DNA of 64,000 nt, from contig JAJTUP010000026.1 in NCBI GenBank assembly GCA_021399435.1, positions 372,001 through 436,000 on the forward strand, written 5' to 3'. This stretch comes from Diaporthe sp. PMI_573 (Eukaryota; Ascomycota; Sordariomycetes; Diaporthales; Diaporthaceae). Made by a program: the position numbers and the translations under genes. The notes beneath the pieces are model-generated. The model did not search any database, had not been told where the DNA came from, and saw only the letters and a list, made by a program, of their open reading frames with translations. Positions 34,348-46,088 of the stretch are shown here, one piece after another; the stretch's first letter is position 1, and each line of letters begins with the position of its first letter.

Positions 34348-35516
34348 ACTACATATATGTAACAAATATTAGTCGTATAGCAACCTTATAAAGACATCCT
34401 CTTCTCCTTAATTAAATAGCTTATACGGTAGCCTTCCTTAGTCATCCCCTTTTCCTTAATTAGGGTTGTTTTTATATAATAGGCTAAGGGGTATCTAATT
34501 TATCTTAGAGTATAGCTTCTACTATACAATAATATAGCTTAACATATATTACCTATATTTAAATTAGTCTATTTATCGTACCCACTATAATTATATATCC
34601 CTTAATACTATCAACTTTATACAGTCCTTTCTACCCCTTATTTTCTCTCTAAATTAAGATGTTACTCTAAATTAATAAAGATAGGGTAAATTAGAGGTCC
34701 GGGCCATTTCTAGTATTAATCACATAGTTAACTTTTACCTCGGCTCGGATTATATATAGCATCTTTATTACTTTCTAAACTACTAATACTTATCGTGTAA
34801 TATCTAGTAAGGGTAGCGAGTCTTGTAATATTTATAAGTATACTCTAAAAACTAGGAGTATTAGTATAATACCATTTAGTCCCGCAGTATCATTTAGTAC
34901 CTTTACGGCCATCTATAAAAGTATTTTATTATCTATATAGTAGCTAATCTCAGCCTTTAGAATCTTAAAAACTCTTCTTAGAAGGCCATACAAGCGTTCA
35001 ACCTTGCCTAAAGCCTAGTATACCTCTACAGGTATCTCTTTATATATAATTTCTATAATCTTTACGTTATTCCGGAATTCCTCTAAAACAAAGTTAGTTT
35101 CCAGATTATATATAATATGGTCTGGTAGACTAATATATATATAAATCCAGTACTTATATAGTATATTCTAAGTATTTTGTATAAAAAGAGAGTTGAGAAA
35201 TATAGCTACTTAGAAGCTTGTATCTAAGTTAACTATATAAAGTATATTCCTTTTACCTAGGTATATAATATTAATAACTACTTTATAGTTAAAGTGGTTT
35301 TTATCTTTAATTAAGAACTTAAACCTCCTTAGTAATAGATCGTATAACTAGTAGAAGTGATAAAACTTTTAAATCTTCTCTAGAATTACCTCTTTAATAT
35401 CATTATGCCCTATATTCCTTAATAGCTTGTATAGCCTGTCTGTATAAAGGTGTCCAAATCATTTATAGAGTCTCCTTAGCTATAGCTTTATAAGAAATAC
35501 TCCTATCTCTATATGG
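34348..35516 (-). pseudogene. Copia integrase remains
   Basis: The minus strand shows integrase-like fragments: a zinc-binding GAG-pre-integrase region close to 35400-35516, and further on EIPVEVY, GKVERLYGLLRRVFKIL and LNDTAGLNGI, in the order found in fungal copia polyproteins. Stops are frequent. The upstream part is separated by the gypsy insertion whose target duplication TATGG sits at 35512-35516. Confidence 0.65.
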
Positions 35517-35989
35517 TGTAATGATTAAGGTTTTCTGGGTCCTCTAAACCGTGGATCGGGGTTTATGTCCAAGATATGTAATAAGGCGGTTGATTGAGCA
35601 ATGGGGTTTCTGATAATGATCATAAGCTAATGAAAGCTATTCAGGGTGAATACTTAGATTGACTGCTGAAGAGCTGTCCATACTATCTAGCTATCTGGTA
35701 ACGAGTGTGTCCTTATATGTCCATCTCTTCAGTGAGGCTTGCCGGGAGCGCTAGTTGCTCCTGGCGATCTAGTATGGGGGAGCGTTGGGAGTGCTGGTTG
35801 CTTCTGTCGCTTCTTGGTGTTGGATTGCTGGGATTGATTGTTGCTCTAATCGATCCGTCTTATCTAATTAGTGATTACGTGACTATTGGCTTGGTCCCTT
35901 GTGCCGTTTGTTTGGCTGGTGTGCTGGCCTAGTGGGGTTGTTCCTTTGTAGAACTAACTGTTGGTCTTATTTTTGTCAGGGTTGTGACA
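35517..35989 (-). repeat. Gypsy 3' LTR
   Basis: A 473-base direct repeat of 42807-43279. On the minus strand it starts TGTCACAACC and ends ATCATTACA. By eye about 38 differences from its partner are all transitions. Confidence 0.92.
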
Positions 35990-36142
35990 TTATTCCCCTC
36001 CTTTATGCTTCTTTGTCCCCAAAGATTTGAGTGAGTTTTCCTGTCTTGTTTTCTTTGTGTCCTTGCGTATCCTTTCTTTTGTTTTTGTTTTTATCTTCTC
36101 TGCCATGTTGTTGTGTGTCGTCTGAGGTCGGGTCGAAAAGAC

Positions 36143-36523
36143 TTATATTAAGAAGTTGGAGGAACGAGCCGCCCTTGCTGACCTTATTGACCAGAAAGGT
36201 GTTGTATCTGAAACTATGCCTTGTTCTCGTTGTTTTAAAGCAAATCGCGCGTGTTGTGTTGCCCCTGAGTCCTTGCGTTGTGGCGAGTGTGTTTGCGCTG
36301 GGAAGTCCTGTGATGGAAACAATGTAGCTGCTTCTTGTGGGTTTCTTTTTCCCTTTTCTTGGTTTCTTTCTTTTGCTGACTTGTTATAGTAAAACGCCTG
36401 TTGTCTGAGCAGGAGCGTTTGGAGAAAGAAGAGATTGATGTCGAGGAAGAGTTGTTTTTGCTTTAAATAAAGTTGTAGACTGCTGTAGGTTGCTTGGCCT
36501 GCTTGTGTTGCTAAAAACGCCAA
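36143..36523 (-). CDS. Open frame downstream of gypsy pol, function unknown
   Basis: An open frame of 126 codons on the element's coding strand, between the chromodomain end of pol and the polypurine tract. It is Gln/Lys/Arg/Ser-rich with several Cys in alternative phases and no family I recognise. Some fungal gypsy elements carry an extra 3' reading frame, but this may also be pol tail in a shifted frame. It is listed because it is the longest open stretch at that end. Confidence 0.3.
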   Translation of the reverse strand: MAFLATQAGQATYSSLQLYLKQKQLFLDINLFFLQTLLLRQQAFYYNKSAKERNQEKGKRNPQEAATLFPSQDFPAQTHSPQRKDSGATQHARFALKQREQGIVSDTTPFWSIRSARAARSSNFLI

Positions 36524-36739
36524 GCCAAGGAGCGGTCTTTCGAGTTATTCTGTTGTGGTATCTAGTTGCTAGATGAGGAGGATGCTAAGTCGGAGCGTTG
36601 TTGTAAGGAGGAGGCTCGGGTTACTGCTGATATGCGCTTTTTTGGAGCCGTGGGGATTTCCGATTGGTATTTCTTGGGTCTGGATCTAGACAGTCTAGGG
36701 GTGCCTGCTGATTTTCTGGTTGACTTTAAAAGTCCTGTA

Positions 36740-39700
36740 GTGCCTATTGGCAATTTGTTAGGTTCTTGAGGGGTTTCTAAGTGTTGTCTTTGTTGTTATA
36801 GTTTTTCTATTTAACTAGGTATTTAGTGTTGGCATTGTACGTTCTGGAATCGAGAATCTTCTCTATTTCCCATTCTTTTTCGTTATTATTGAGTTTAATT
36901 TGTGTTTTAAGCCATACGTTGGCTGGTGCTGGTTCTAAGAGTAATATGTAGAAGACCGGGTGTATCTGTATTTTCGTTGGTAATGAGAGTCTGAAGTTAG
37001 TGTTTAATAGTTTCTTTTTAATCTTAAATAGTCTAATCTTTTTATAGTCTAATTTGTCGTTTAGTTGTTTGGTTTTGATGTTTTTCCGGAGTAGGTAGAC
37101 TTTATCCTCCTCCTTTAAGGTTGGTCCCTTTAACCTTTTTCTGTTGGTATAGGTTGTTATTTGTTTTTACACGAAGAGTAGTTCTTGCCGAAGCTCTTTC
37201 TGAAGATTCCGAATCTTAGTTGCCCTTTCCGTGGCTGATTGTACTTCTGGCCTGGAGATTAGTTCTCTGTAGGCTTTTGGTTCGTAGCCGTAGTTTGCAT
37301 AGAAGGGTGAGACCTTTGTGGTGCCTGTGTCTATACTATTGTAGGCAAACTATGCCATGGGTAATAACTGTACCCAATTGTCTTGTTTGTAGTTAATGTA
37401 ACTGCGGAGGTACTGTTCTAGGATTTGGTTTAGTCTTTTGGTTTGTCTATCTGTCTAAGGGTAGAAAGCTGTAGATAGCTTTGACTTTGTGCCGAGTTGT
37501 CTTATGAGTGATTGCCAGAAGTTAGAGGTAAATACTATTCTTCTATCTGATACTATTTCTTGTGGTATACCATGGTTGCTGATGATTGTTTGTAGGAAAG
37601 TATATGTAAGATTGTCTACATTGCTTGCCTCTTTGTATGGCAAGAAGTAGGAGTATTTTGTAAATCTGTCGATAATAACTAGGATGCTGTTATACTGGGT
37701 ACCTGTTATTGGTTCCTTTAAGAGTAGTAGTTTGACGATGAAGTCTAGGCTAATAGATTGCCATAGTCCGTCAGGTACTGGCAGAGGTTGTAGCAGGCCG
37801 TAAGGTTTGTGTCTTGCGGACTTGCTTTTACAACATATATTGCAGTTCTGGATAACTGTTTAGACTTCCTTCTTTATCCCTGGGAAGTAGTAGTGTCGTC
37901 TAATTCTTTTGATTGTTGCCGTGATTCCTTGATGTCTATGCGCTAGAGCTTTGTAGATTTATTTAATGAGTTTCTTCCGTAGGTCTATGGGTACAAGGAG
38001 TTATTTTCTTTGATACAATATTTTATTGTTCTCTACTATTTGTCCTTTGGTTTTCGGGGACATATTTTGGTAGGCTGCCTTAAGCTTGTTTTTCTAACTG
38101 GGGTCGACCTTGGCTTGGAGTATTATTGTTAGTTGTTGAGGTTCTTGTAACAAGTCTCCGTTAGGAGTGACTTGAAAGATACTCTGTGTTTCTGGTGGAA
38201 CCTTCTGTAGGTGGTCTAGCTGTCTGCTAAGTGTGTCTGCTTGTCTGTTTTTAGATCCCTTGTGGTAAGTGATCCTGAGGTTAAATTATGACAAAAACTC
38301 TGCCTATTTAATCTGGCGCTTGTTGAGTTCTTTGGTTGTCGTAAAGTATGTAAGGTTTTTGTGGTTGGTGTAGACTTAAACCTAGTGCTTAGCTCCTATA
38401 AGGTAATGCTGCTATTCTTTAAATGCTTCAATTATCGTTATAAGCTCCTTGTTGTGTATAGAGTAATTGAGCTCTAGTCTATTAAGCTTCTTTGAAAAGA
38501 ATGCAATGAGGTGTAGTTTGCTTTAGTTGTCTTGTTAACTTAGTTGCCCTCCTATTACAAAGTTAGAAGCGTCTGTCTCGACTTTATAAACCTTGCTTGG
38601 GTCTGCTTTAACTAGTATTGGTTCTTCTAGAATCTTCTGGGTTATTATGTTAAAGGCGTTCTGTGCCTTTTGTGTCTACTGGAATTTCTCGTTCTTTTTG
38701 GTAAGGTCTGTAAGTGGTTTTGTAAGTCCTCCATACCCTTTGATAAACTATTGGTAGAAGTTGACGTATTTGAGGAATCTTTAAACTTCTTTAACATTTG
38801 TTGGTATGGGCTAGTATTTGATGGCTTTGATTTTAGATGCTTGTATTGCAATTTGTCCAGGCCGGATGGTATATCCGAGGTAGTTGACTTTCTTGGTATG
38901 GAATATGCTTTTTTCTGGTTTGACTAAGAGTTTTACGTCCTAGAGTTTCTATAGTACCTTGTATATATGTTCCTTGTATTCTTCGAGCGTTTTGGAGTAG
39001 ATAAGGATGTCGTCAAGGTACATAACTACAAAGACGTCTAAATATTCTCTGAGAATGTGATTGATTATAGCTTGGAACGATACTGGTGTGTTGGTTAATC
39101 CGAATGGCATGACCAGGTATTTAAAGTATCTGTAGTGTATTTGAAACGCTGTTTTCTATTCTTTGCCCTTCTTTATTCTAATAAGGTTGTAGGCCCCTTT
39201 AAGGTCTAGGGCCGTGAACTATTGGGCTCCTTGCAGTCAGTCTCGTAGCTTCTTAATTAAAGGTAGCGGGTAGCGGTTTTTAATGGTAATGTCGTTTAGT
39301 TGGCGATAATCTACATAAAGTTGTAGCTTTTCGTTTTTCTTTGGCACAAAGAGGATCGGATATTCTACAGGTGAGGTAGATGGTCGAATATATCCTTTCT
39401 CTAGGTTCTCGTCAAGATACTCCCTGAGTGCCTTAAGTTGTATTTCGTTAAGTCTGTAGATTTTGGTAAATTTAGGTGTTTTCCCTGGCTCTAGGGGTAT
39501 TTTGTGATCTTAGTTGCTATACTTAGGTAGTTTGGTGTTAAGTGTTGCTGAAAACAGCTTGGTATACTTGTGGTATTTCTGGGGTATAAACTCTTGAGGA
39601 TCTTTCTCTACTGTCTTGGCCTTCTGTAGGTAGGCGATGAATTATTGGAGGATAGGTTTGACTTGTTTTGCTAAGCCGATCCTTTAGGCCTTTAGCGCTT

Positions 39701-40766
39701 GTTGTAAGGTTTCTGTTGGCGAGGTAACTGTGACTGTAGGTGTCGTTTTGTGTTGTGTACGCTAGATTTCTTGTATCTGTCTTAACGCTTGTTGGATTTC
39801 CTTAATGCGTTCTTATGCTGCAAGCATAATTTGTTGCCTTCTTATATCAGTTTGCGTCAGACCGCCTTCTTTATTGGATTTGCATTATATTTGGCTTGAC
39901 AGTAAATTTTTCTTGTCGGTCCGCGGCAGACCGCCCGGTTTATACTATCGTCGTGCCGGCTTGTTTAGGGGCTGTTTTAAAGCCTGCCTAGGGACTGAGT
40001 TCTTTTCTCCGTCTTAAGAGGTAGTCGCTAGGCTTATTTAAGCGTACATTTGGGTACTGTCTTTAGGGACTAAGCTCTGCTTATCCTTGCAATATATGAT
40101 TGTTTTTTTTGCTGAGCTGACAGGGTTTGCCTAGTAAATCTGGCCAGTGGTTCAATCTATCCAAGGGTTGTTCTTTCTTAACCAGGGTATTTTTAAGATT
40201 AACTGATAATCCGCCGTCTTAGTGATGTTAAACAAGAGTTGCTTAATATAGTCCTGGATCTAGACCTAGAGGTGATTGGTCTCTATATTGATAATACCGT
40301 TTCTGTAAGCGACTTTTGTGCCGTTAACTGTATTGAGTCTATAGGGTTCCTTCTTCTTGTGCTATGTAAGGTAGTATCTGTTTACCATCTTTGGGGAGAT
40401 AAAGTTTCCCTGTGCTCTACTGTTGATAAGTGCGTAGTACTGGTAGGCTCCGAGCTCTACCTTAATTTTCAAATGCCAATAGTTGTTGTTAGTATTTGTT
40501 GCGTATAAGTACCTTATAGGTGTTTCTCCTGCTGTCTGAGGTTTTGTAGATAGCCTGTCTAGTTTTTTGGCTGTCTGTAGTTCTTTTCTAGGACTTTGTC
40601 GATACTTTTGATGTTTTGTTGTGTGATGTTCTGCAATTATTGCAGGTCTTCTATAAGCTGTTATATGCTTTCTTCCTGTATCGTAGGCTTTATGGGGCTG
40701 AGGATCTATCCTTATTGCTATAGTCGGTGCCATTCTTCGACTTTGTCGTCTATATATACTTGACAT
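36740..40766 (-). pseudogene. Gypsy pol remains: protease, RT, RNase H, integrase, chromodomain
   Basis: On the minus strand, near 40400, the retropepsin motif reads INSRAQGNF where family members have DSGA, so the catalytic Asp codon is mutated. The reverse transcriptase motif VVMYLDDILIYS is intact near 39009-39020. RNase H follows around 38300-38500. The integrase core holds IDRFTKYSYFLPY and IVSDRRIVFTSNFWQSL around 37455-37700. The chromodomain (EWEIEKILDSRTYN...YLV) is at about 36740-36890, followed by a Pro/Arg-rich tail. Stops interrupt the frame, several where Trp is expected. It is not functional. Confidence 0.85.
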
Positions 40767-41689
40767 TCCTTATCTTTATAGGTGCGCCATCTGGTGGGGT
40801 TGCGTAGATATGCTAGGGGGGTGCGTGGGTTGAGTCGAAACGTTGCGTAGCCTATGTTGTTGTGTTGTTTCTTGAGTTTCCATCTTTTAAAGTTGTCTCT
40901 TTTGTAAGTCTATTGGATGTCCTGCCCCTGGTACCTTTAAGGGAACCAGTTGTAGCTTGCTTTCTCCTATATATAGATTCTGCATCTATTGTAGATGCAT
41001 GAGGCCCAAGAGGTGCTGGGATGGTAACCATAGCGAGGGAACGTTCTTTCTGCGTCTCTATCTTTCTTGGTCTCCTTTCTTGGTTCTCGCGTTACTTGCT
41101 TGAGGGGTCGTTCTATAATTAGTACTTCTGTAATGTTAGTTCTAGGGGCCAGTAGGGGTGCTCTTCCTAAGTATGCCCGCGGGTCCTCTTGCTATGCTCG
41201 AGGTGCGAGTAGATCTTGGGGAATTTTCCCTGCTAGCTTCTTTCTTGGGTCGTGTAGGAATTCCTTTCGTCCCCCTACGGCCAGGGTGCGCCGCCGTCCT
41301 GCGCCCTTAGGGAACCAGTTGGCTCCTTCTTTGTCGCTTAGGTGTGTGGTACAGCTATTGCTGTAGCAGGCTGTCCAGCTAAGTGAGGCATGCTTCTTGG
41401 CTTCTTCAGCCTTGTCTAGTTCTGTGTGCACTAGCTATGATAGTCATTATTAGATCGTTTCTCCTGCTTTTAACTCGCCTTCTTGTTTGTCGTTGGTAGG
41501 TGAGTTTTAGGGAGTGATGCCAAACAGGATTCTTCCGTCTTCCGTTGCTTAGTCTAGGTGTACTGGGCATAGTTTGTGCCATTCTGTTCTACACCGGCAG
41601 TGTTGTTTAGTAATGGCTTGTTGTATCTTTGAGCGTGCTGGCTCGCTGGTACGGGTGATTACGTTGGCTTGTCTGGAGCCTTTGGGTAC

Positions 41690-41775
41690 AGGCTTTCAAT
41701 CTCTGTTTTTCTTGGGGCTGTGGCACTCTTTTGTAAAGTGTCCCATCTTGTTACAGTTGTAGCACTTAATGTCTC
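41690..41775 (-). other. Gypsy gag CCHC zinc knuckle
   Basis: The minus strand reads CYNCNKMGHFTKEC, a perfect Cys-x2-Cys-x4-His-x4-Cys knuckle, the nucleic-acid-binding end of gag. Confidence 0.85.
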
Positions 41776-42097
41776 TTTTGTCTCTCCGTTATGTGGCATC
41801 AAGCTCTATAGGGCCTGATTGTTGTTCCTATTAGGTTGGATTGTTGTAGTTATATCTCTTTCCGGTGTTGGGTTTGCTCCTCTGGTTGTTTCGCTGGAAT
41901 GGTCCGGAATTAATACCGTGTTTCTCCTAACGTCTCTTGTAGAGCCTATTGTTAAGTTTGATGGCTAGTTCTACATACTGTAGGAAGTCGTTGGGTCTGT
42001 CGTGCCTAGCTAACTCGTCCTTTATATCTTCCTTTAGTCTCTGGTAGAACATGAAGATCTTAGTGTCGTGGGTGGAATTGACTCGGGCGTAGATTCG

Positions 42098-42739
42098 TCA
42101 AAATTCTGCTGTATAGGCTGAGGCTGGTCCTTTCTGTCGTAGTTTTGACAATTTCCTTTCAGCCTGTCGTTCTTCGTCGGGGTTCTGGAATAGGGCTTGG
42201 AGGGCATTTTCGTAGTTCTCGTATCTGCTAAACATCTCTTGAGTCTCCTGCTTGTATTTCTTAAATTCTTTAGCGTTGACGAAATTGGTGAGATATGGTT
42301 TAAACCAGGCGAGCGCTCTTTCTTTAAGAAATGAAGCCGCGTGTATGATTTGTTTTCTATCCGCTTGGCTGTCTATGTAGTTAAAATGCTGGTAGGCCCT
42401 GACTTGGGTAAGGTGAGGTTGTAACTGGCCCGGGGTCCCATTGTAAGGGGTTGAGCTGTTGAGTCTAATACTTTCCTTGGTCGGAATTGGGGTATTAATA
42501 ATGGCGGCGGTAGCCCGGAGGGTGGTAACTTCCTTCTTGAGGTTTTCCATTTCTTCGTTCTGCTTGGCCTGCCCGTTTATGAGGGTACGGAGGCGATTAA
42601 CCTCGCTGACCAACTCCTAGAGTTGTTTGTTGGTTATCCCGCCGTTGTTATTAGTATTATTACTGGTGTTGCTGTTAATGGCGTCGTCTAATTCCTGTAG
42701 AAGGTTTTGCTGGGGGTTGTTGTTTCTAAATCTAGACAT
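42098..42739 (-). pseudogene. Gypsy gag (capsid region), interrupted by one early stop
   Basis: An ATG at 42739 opens the frame MSRFRNNNPQQNLLQELDD and meets a TAG after about 41 codons where Gln would fit; it then continues open for 171 codons to 42098. Capsid-like features are PYNGTPGQLQPHLTQVRAYQ, ADRKQIIHAASFLKERALAWF and SAYTAEF, as in fungal gypsy gag. The start lies about 70 bases inside the 5' LTR, as expected. A single C-to-T change would account for the stop. Confidence 0.82.
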
Positions 42740-42806
42740 TGTAAAGATATTGCGTGTAATATTGCTCAAAGTCCGCGTCATAATATATGAACAAGAGCAG
42801 TCAAAA

Positions 42807-43279
42807 TGTAATGATTAAGGTTTCCTGGGTCCTCTAAACCGTGGATTGGGGTTTATATTTAAGATACGTAACAAGGCGGTTGATTGAGTAATGGGGTTTC
42901 TGACAATGATTATAAGCTAATAAAAGCTATTTAGGGTAAATACTTAGATTGACTGCTGAAGAGCTGTCTATACTATCTAGCTATCTGGTAACGAGTGTGT
43001 CCTTATATGTCTATCTTTTTAGTGAGGCTTGCCGGGAGCGCTGGTTGCTCCTGGCGATCCAGTATGGGGGAGCGTCGGGAGCGCTGGTCGCTCCTGTCGC
43101 TTCTTGGTGTTGGATCGCTGGGATCGATTGTTGCTCTAATTGATCTGTCTTATCTAATCAGCGATTACGTGACTATTGGCTTGGTCCCTTGTGCCGTTTG
43201 TTTGGCCGGTGTGCTGGCCTAGTGGGGTTGTTTCTTTGCAGAACCAACCGTTGGTTCTATTTCTGTCAGGGTCGTGACA
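42807..43279 (-). repeat. Gypsy 5' LTR
   Basis: A 473-base repeat, partner of 35517-35989. It starts TGTCACGACC and ends ATCATTACA on the minus strand, adjoining the target duplication TATGG at 43280. Confidence 0.92.
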
Positions 43280-43284
43280 TATGG

Positions 43285-45810
43285 CTTGTATTAAAGAATA
43301 TATGTCCCTACTTTCTAACTACTGAAATAGTTATATTTCCTTATATAATAATATCTAATAGGTTATTAAAGTATACCTTTAGCCTATCTATATTATATAG
43401 AGAAAAAAGAAAGGAAGTTAATATATTTAGGATATAGTATATAATGCTTTCTAGCTAGTTTACGATATTAATTATACTAACTACTAAGATAGTATTACTA
43501 TTTCTAAATTTAACTTTAGCTACGTCTATACTCTATCTAATCTTTGTACCTAGGTTCTTATAGATATAGGCTAATGCTTAGAGTATTCCTACTATAGAAA
43601 GCTTTACTATACCTGTATCCTATAGTTCTCCTTAGTACTTTATATTATATAGATTGTAAAGTATGAATTAGCTTGCCTTAGTTACTTTTAGGGTAGTATA
43701 GATATCTTTCCTGGTTGTATGGTAGTTAAATGTAAAATCTACTAGGTTTTATTAGGGAATAGCCTCGTTATCTATATCCCACGGATTAAATAGTAAACCT
43801 TCTACTTTATATAGTAGATCTTCTCCTTTATACTCAAACAAGTAGGTAGCAAACTTCTCCTCTTTTAGAATAGGTTCTTACTTAAAGTCTTTACACGCCT
43901 AGATGTATTATTTTCGTACATCTATTCTTTCCTTATCTATATAGTTTGTAGACCAACACCTATCTTTCTTGTATATAAAGTATTTTATTATCTTAGCTAT
44001 TATATAGTATGGTTTGAAGGGTTGTTATTGTCTTAGTCTAAAGGAAATTTATGCTAAGGAATAGTAGTTGTTTGGCTAAAAAGGGTTTTATGGTAAAGAT
44101 TAGTAATTATATAAAGTCCTCTGGTGGTTTTTAAAGTTTAAGCTATACCTTCTGTCCACAAAATTGATTCCAGCTTCTTTGTACAATATGAATTATTGAA
44201 TAGAGTCTCTTTTTATAGCTATTTGTAGAGCTGCGCAAAGATCTATAAATAGGGCCTTATATGTAGGCTTCTGGTTTATCATGGCTGGTTCCAACTCTAG
44301 CACCGCGTAGTATGTTCTAACAACTATTATATATAGCGTGATTTTACCCTAGTACCCCTCTCCTAGAGCTTGTTGTACAAGCTGTAGTTTATCTAAAAGG
44401 GTTTCCAAAACCTCTGGTAAGGTCTTATCTAGGTTTTCTTTCCTTACTTATACAAATAACAAGGTTATCCAGTCTACCTAGTACTAGCTGTAGTTTATTA
44501 TAGTGTTAAAGTGTGTGTCTATAAGGTTATATACTTTGTCCTACCTCTTGTCTAGTCTAATATAGTATATATAGAAGTCTTTTGCGTAACTAGAAAGAAT
44601 ATCTAGAAAGACTATATAGTATTAATCTTCAGTAATTTACAGTTGTCTATAATAATTAATAAAGATCCATACCTTGTTATATAATAGGTTATAGGGCTTG
44701 CTAGTATAGTTCCTATCTTTTCTCCACCCTTTTTAGAAGGTAGAGATTTATTAAGGTTCTATTAACCTATTATAGATAATTTAAGTTAGAGGTAGGTTGT
44801 ATGGTACATTATCCATATAGACTAAATTTGCTGTAAGTACTGTACTATGTTGTTGTAGAAAGTTGCCTACCTCTTATATATATCTGGTACTTGGAGGTGC
44901 TTGTCGTATAGGTTGTGTCTTGACTGTAGATACTCGTTAGTTTCTTGTTGTCTCGTGTAATTAAACTCTCGAAGGTGGTAGTTTAATTATCTATCGTATA
45001 TAGGTTGGCTCTAGTGCTTATAGTAGGTAGTTTTCTACTACCTTCTTGGCTTTAATAAGTTGTAGAATCCAACTAGTATAGGGACTCCTTAATATTAGGA
45101 TTCCTCTTACCTCCATAATGTTCAGAAGTACTTTCCTAAATATATATTCTACTTTATTAAATTAGTAGGTAGTCCACCCTTTAAAGTCGTTAACTAGAGA
45201 CCCTAGTATGTTGGCTTTACTTAGGTCTAGATAAATAATATCCATCATAACTCGTATAAAGTATATAGTAAGCTAGATTATATTTAGTAGGGTATCTAGG
45301 TTAATATCTAGATCCCAGTATCTTGGATTTATTATACTTCACCATACATTTATCTATATTATGCTTCCCGTGCTCATCTCTTTATACATTACTTAATTTT
45401 AGCTACTTAAGCCTCCTACTATAGCCAAAGCTAATAATTCTAATATGTTGGAGGATAATATCTTGTATAGTATTTTCGGGTTATCTATAAGGTGTCCTCT
45501 TTATCGTACATTAGCATACACTACTTCTTCCTAGTTATACAAGGTCTTGGCTATAGATATATTCTGTCTAGTGTTTAATATAGCAGTCTTGATTTATGTA
45601 ATTTCGAAAAGATTTTGTCTTCCAGGAGTGTTCTCTCCCTTCCTGACTAGCGGGGAGGTCGAGATAGCCTCTGGGCTCTTAATATAAGCGTGCGATTCTA
45701 GTTGCTTCTACATCCCGTCTGGCATTCTATAGCTGCAACCATGGAGTCATACCAATACTCGTCTCTTCACTCTTGCTAATCTGTAATCGTACCAAGTAAT
45801 CACTGATTAG
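43285..45810 (-). pseudogene. Copia 5' interior (gag and early pol region), heavily mutated
   Basis: AT-rich DNA between the gypsy insertion and the copia 5' LTR. By position in the minus-strand copia it should be leader, gag and the first part of pol. It is so rich in stops that I cannot name a domain with confidence. A GC-richer patch at about 45600-45760 lies next to the LTR and is the probable leader. Confidence 0.55.
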
Positions 45811-46019
45811 TGTTAAATGGCCTTTGCTATATGGCGTAAATGTACGTATGTATGTGTCTGTATAATTAGTTCTGAATTTATTGATGTTTGTCTAAACTAT
45901 GAAATAAGCGGGGAAGCTTGTACGTAGACCTCTTAAGTCTGTATGTACTCCCTTGTTGGATTAGTCATCATCCCTAGCCAAGATGGCTATGTATGATCAG
46001 CCTCAGTGCTATTCCAACA
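45811..46019 (-). repeat. Copia 5' LTR
   Basis: A 209-base LTR, read on the minus strand from TGTTGGAATAG to GGCCATTTAACA, adjoining ATTAT (46020-46024). It is the best-preserved of the three copies seen in the window. Confidence 0.88.
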
Positions 46020-46088
46020 ATTATTATATTTTAATAACTCTTATTTAGTACGGCTATATAGTTACTAACTATATAATATTAAGATATA

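Larger units (their letters stand above)
35517..43279 (-). mobile_element. Ty3/gypsy chromovirus-type LTR retrotransposon with TSD TATGG
   Basis: A complete 7763-base element. Its two LTRs are both exactly 473 bases and it is flanked by TATGG (35512-35516 and 43280-43284). The minus strand carries gag, a CCHC zinc knuckle, protease, reverse transcriptase, RNase H, integrase and a C-terminal chromodomain, the order of gypsy chromoviruses. A purine tract (AAAGGAGGGGAATA on the minus strand, at 35990-36006) lies next to the 3' LTR where a polypurine tract should be. Stops and changed key residues show it is dead, but it is much less AT-shifted than the copia around it, and it inserted later. The chromodomain class usually targets silent chromatin. 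Confidence 0.92.
30095..46019 (-). mobile_element. Ty1/copia-like LTR retrotransposon, RIP-degraded and interrupted
   Basis: Two directly repeated 209-base LTRs (45811-46019 is 5', 30095-30303 is 3') bound the element. Read on the minus strand they start TGTT and end in CA (the 3' LTR start is mutated). ATTAT flanks it on both sides (30090-30094 and 46020-46024), an exact 5-base target duplication. The minus strand between carries decayed copia pol blocks: GAG-pre-integrase and integrase remains about 34400-35516, and reverse transcriptase/RNase H remains about 32100-33790, with very many stops. The copia body is interrupted by the gypsy element at 35517-43279 and by the 533-base repeat at 33809-34341. 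Without those it would be about 7.6 kb, still long for copia, so another insertion may hide at 30304-32060. Confidence 0.85.

Noticed and set aside
35705..35932. A 75-codon open frame present in both gypsy LTRs (also 42995-43222)
   Set aside because: It lies wholly inside the LTRs, on the strand opposite to gag-pol, and shows no domain; LTR sequence explains it.
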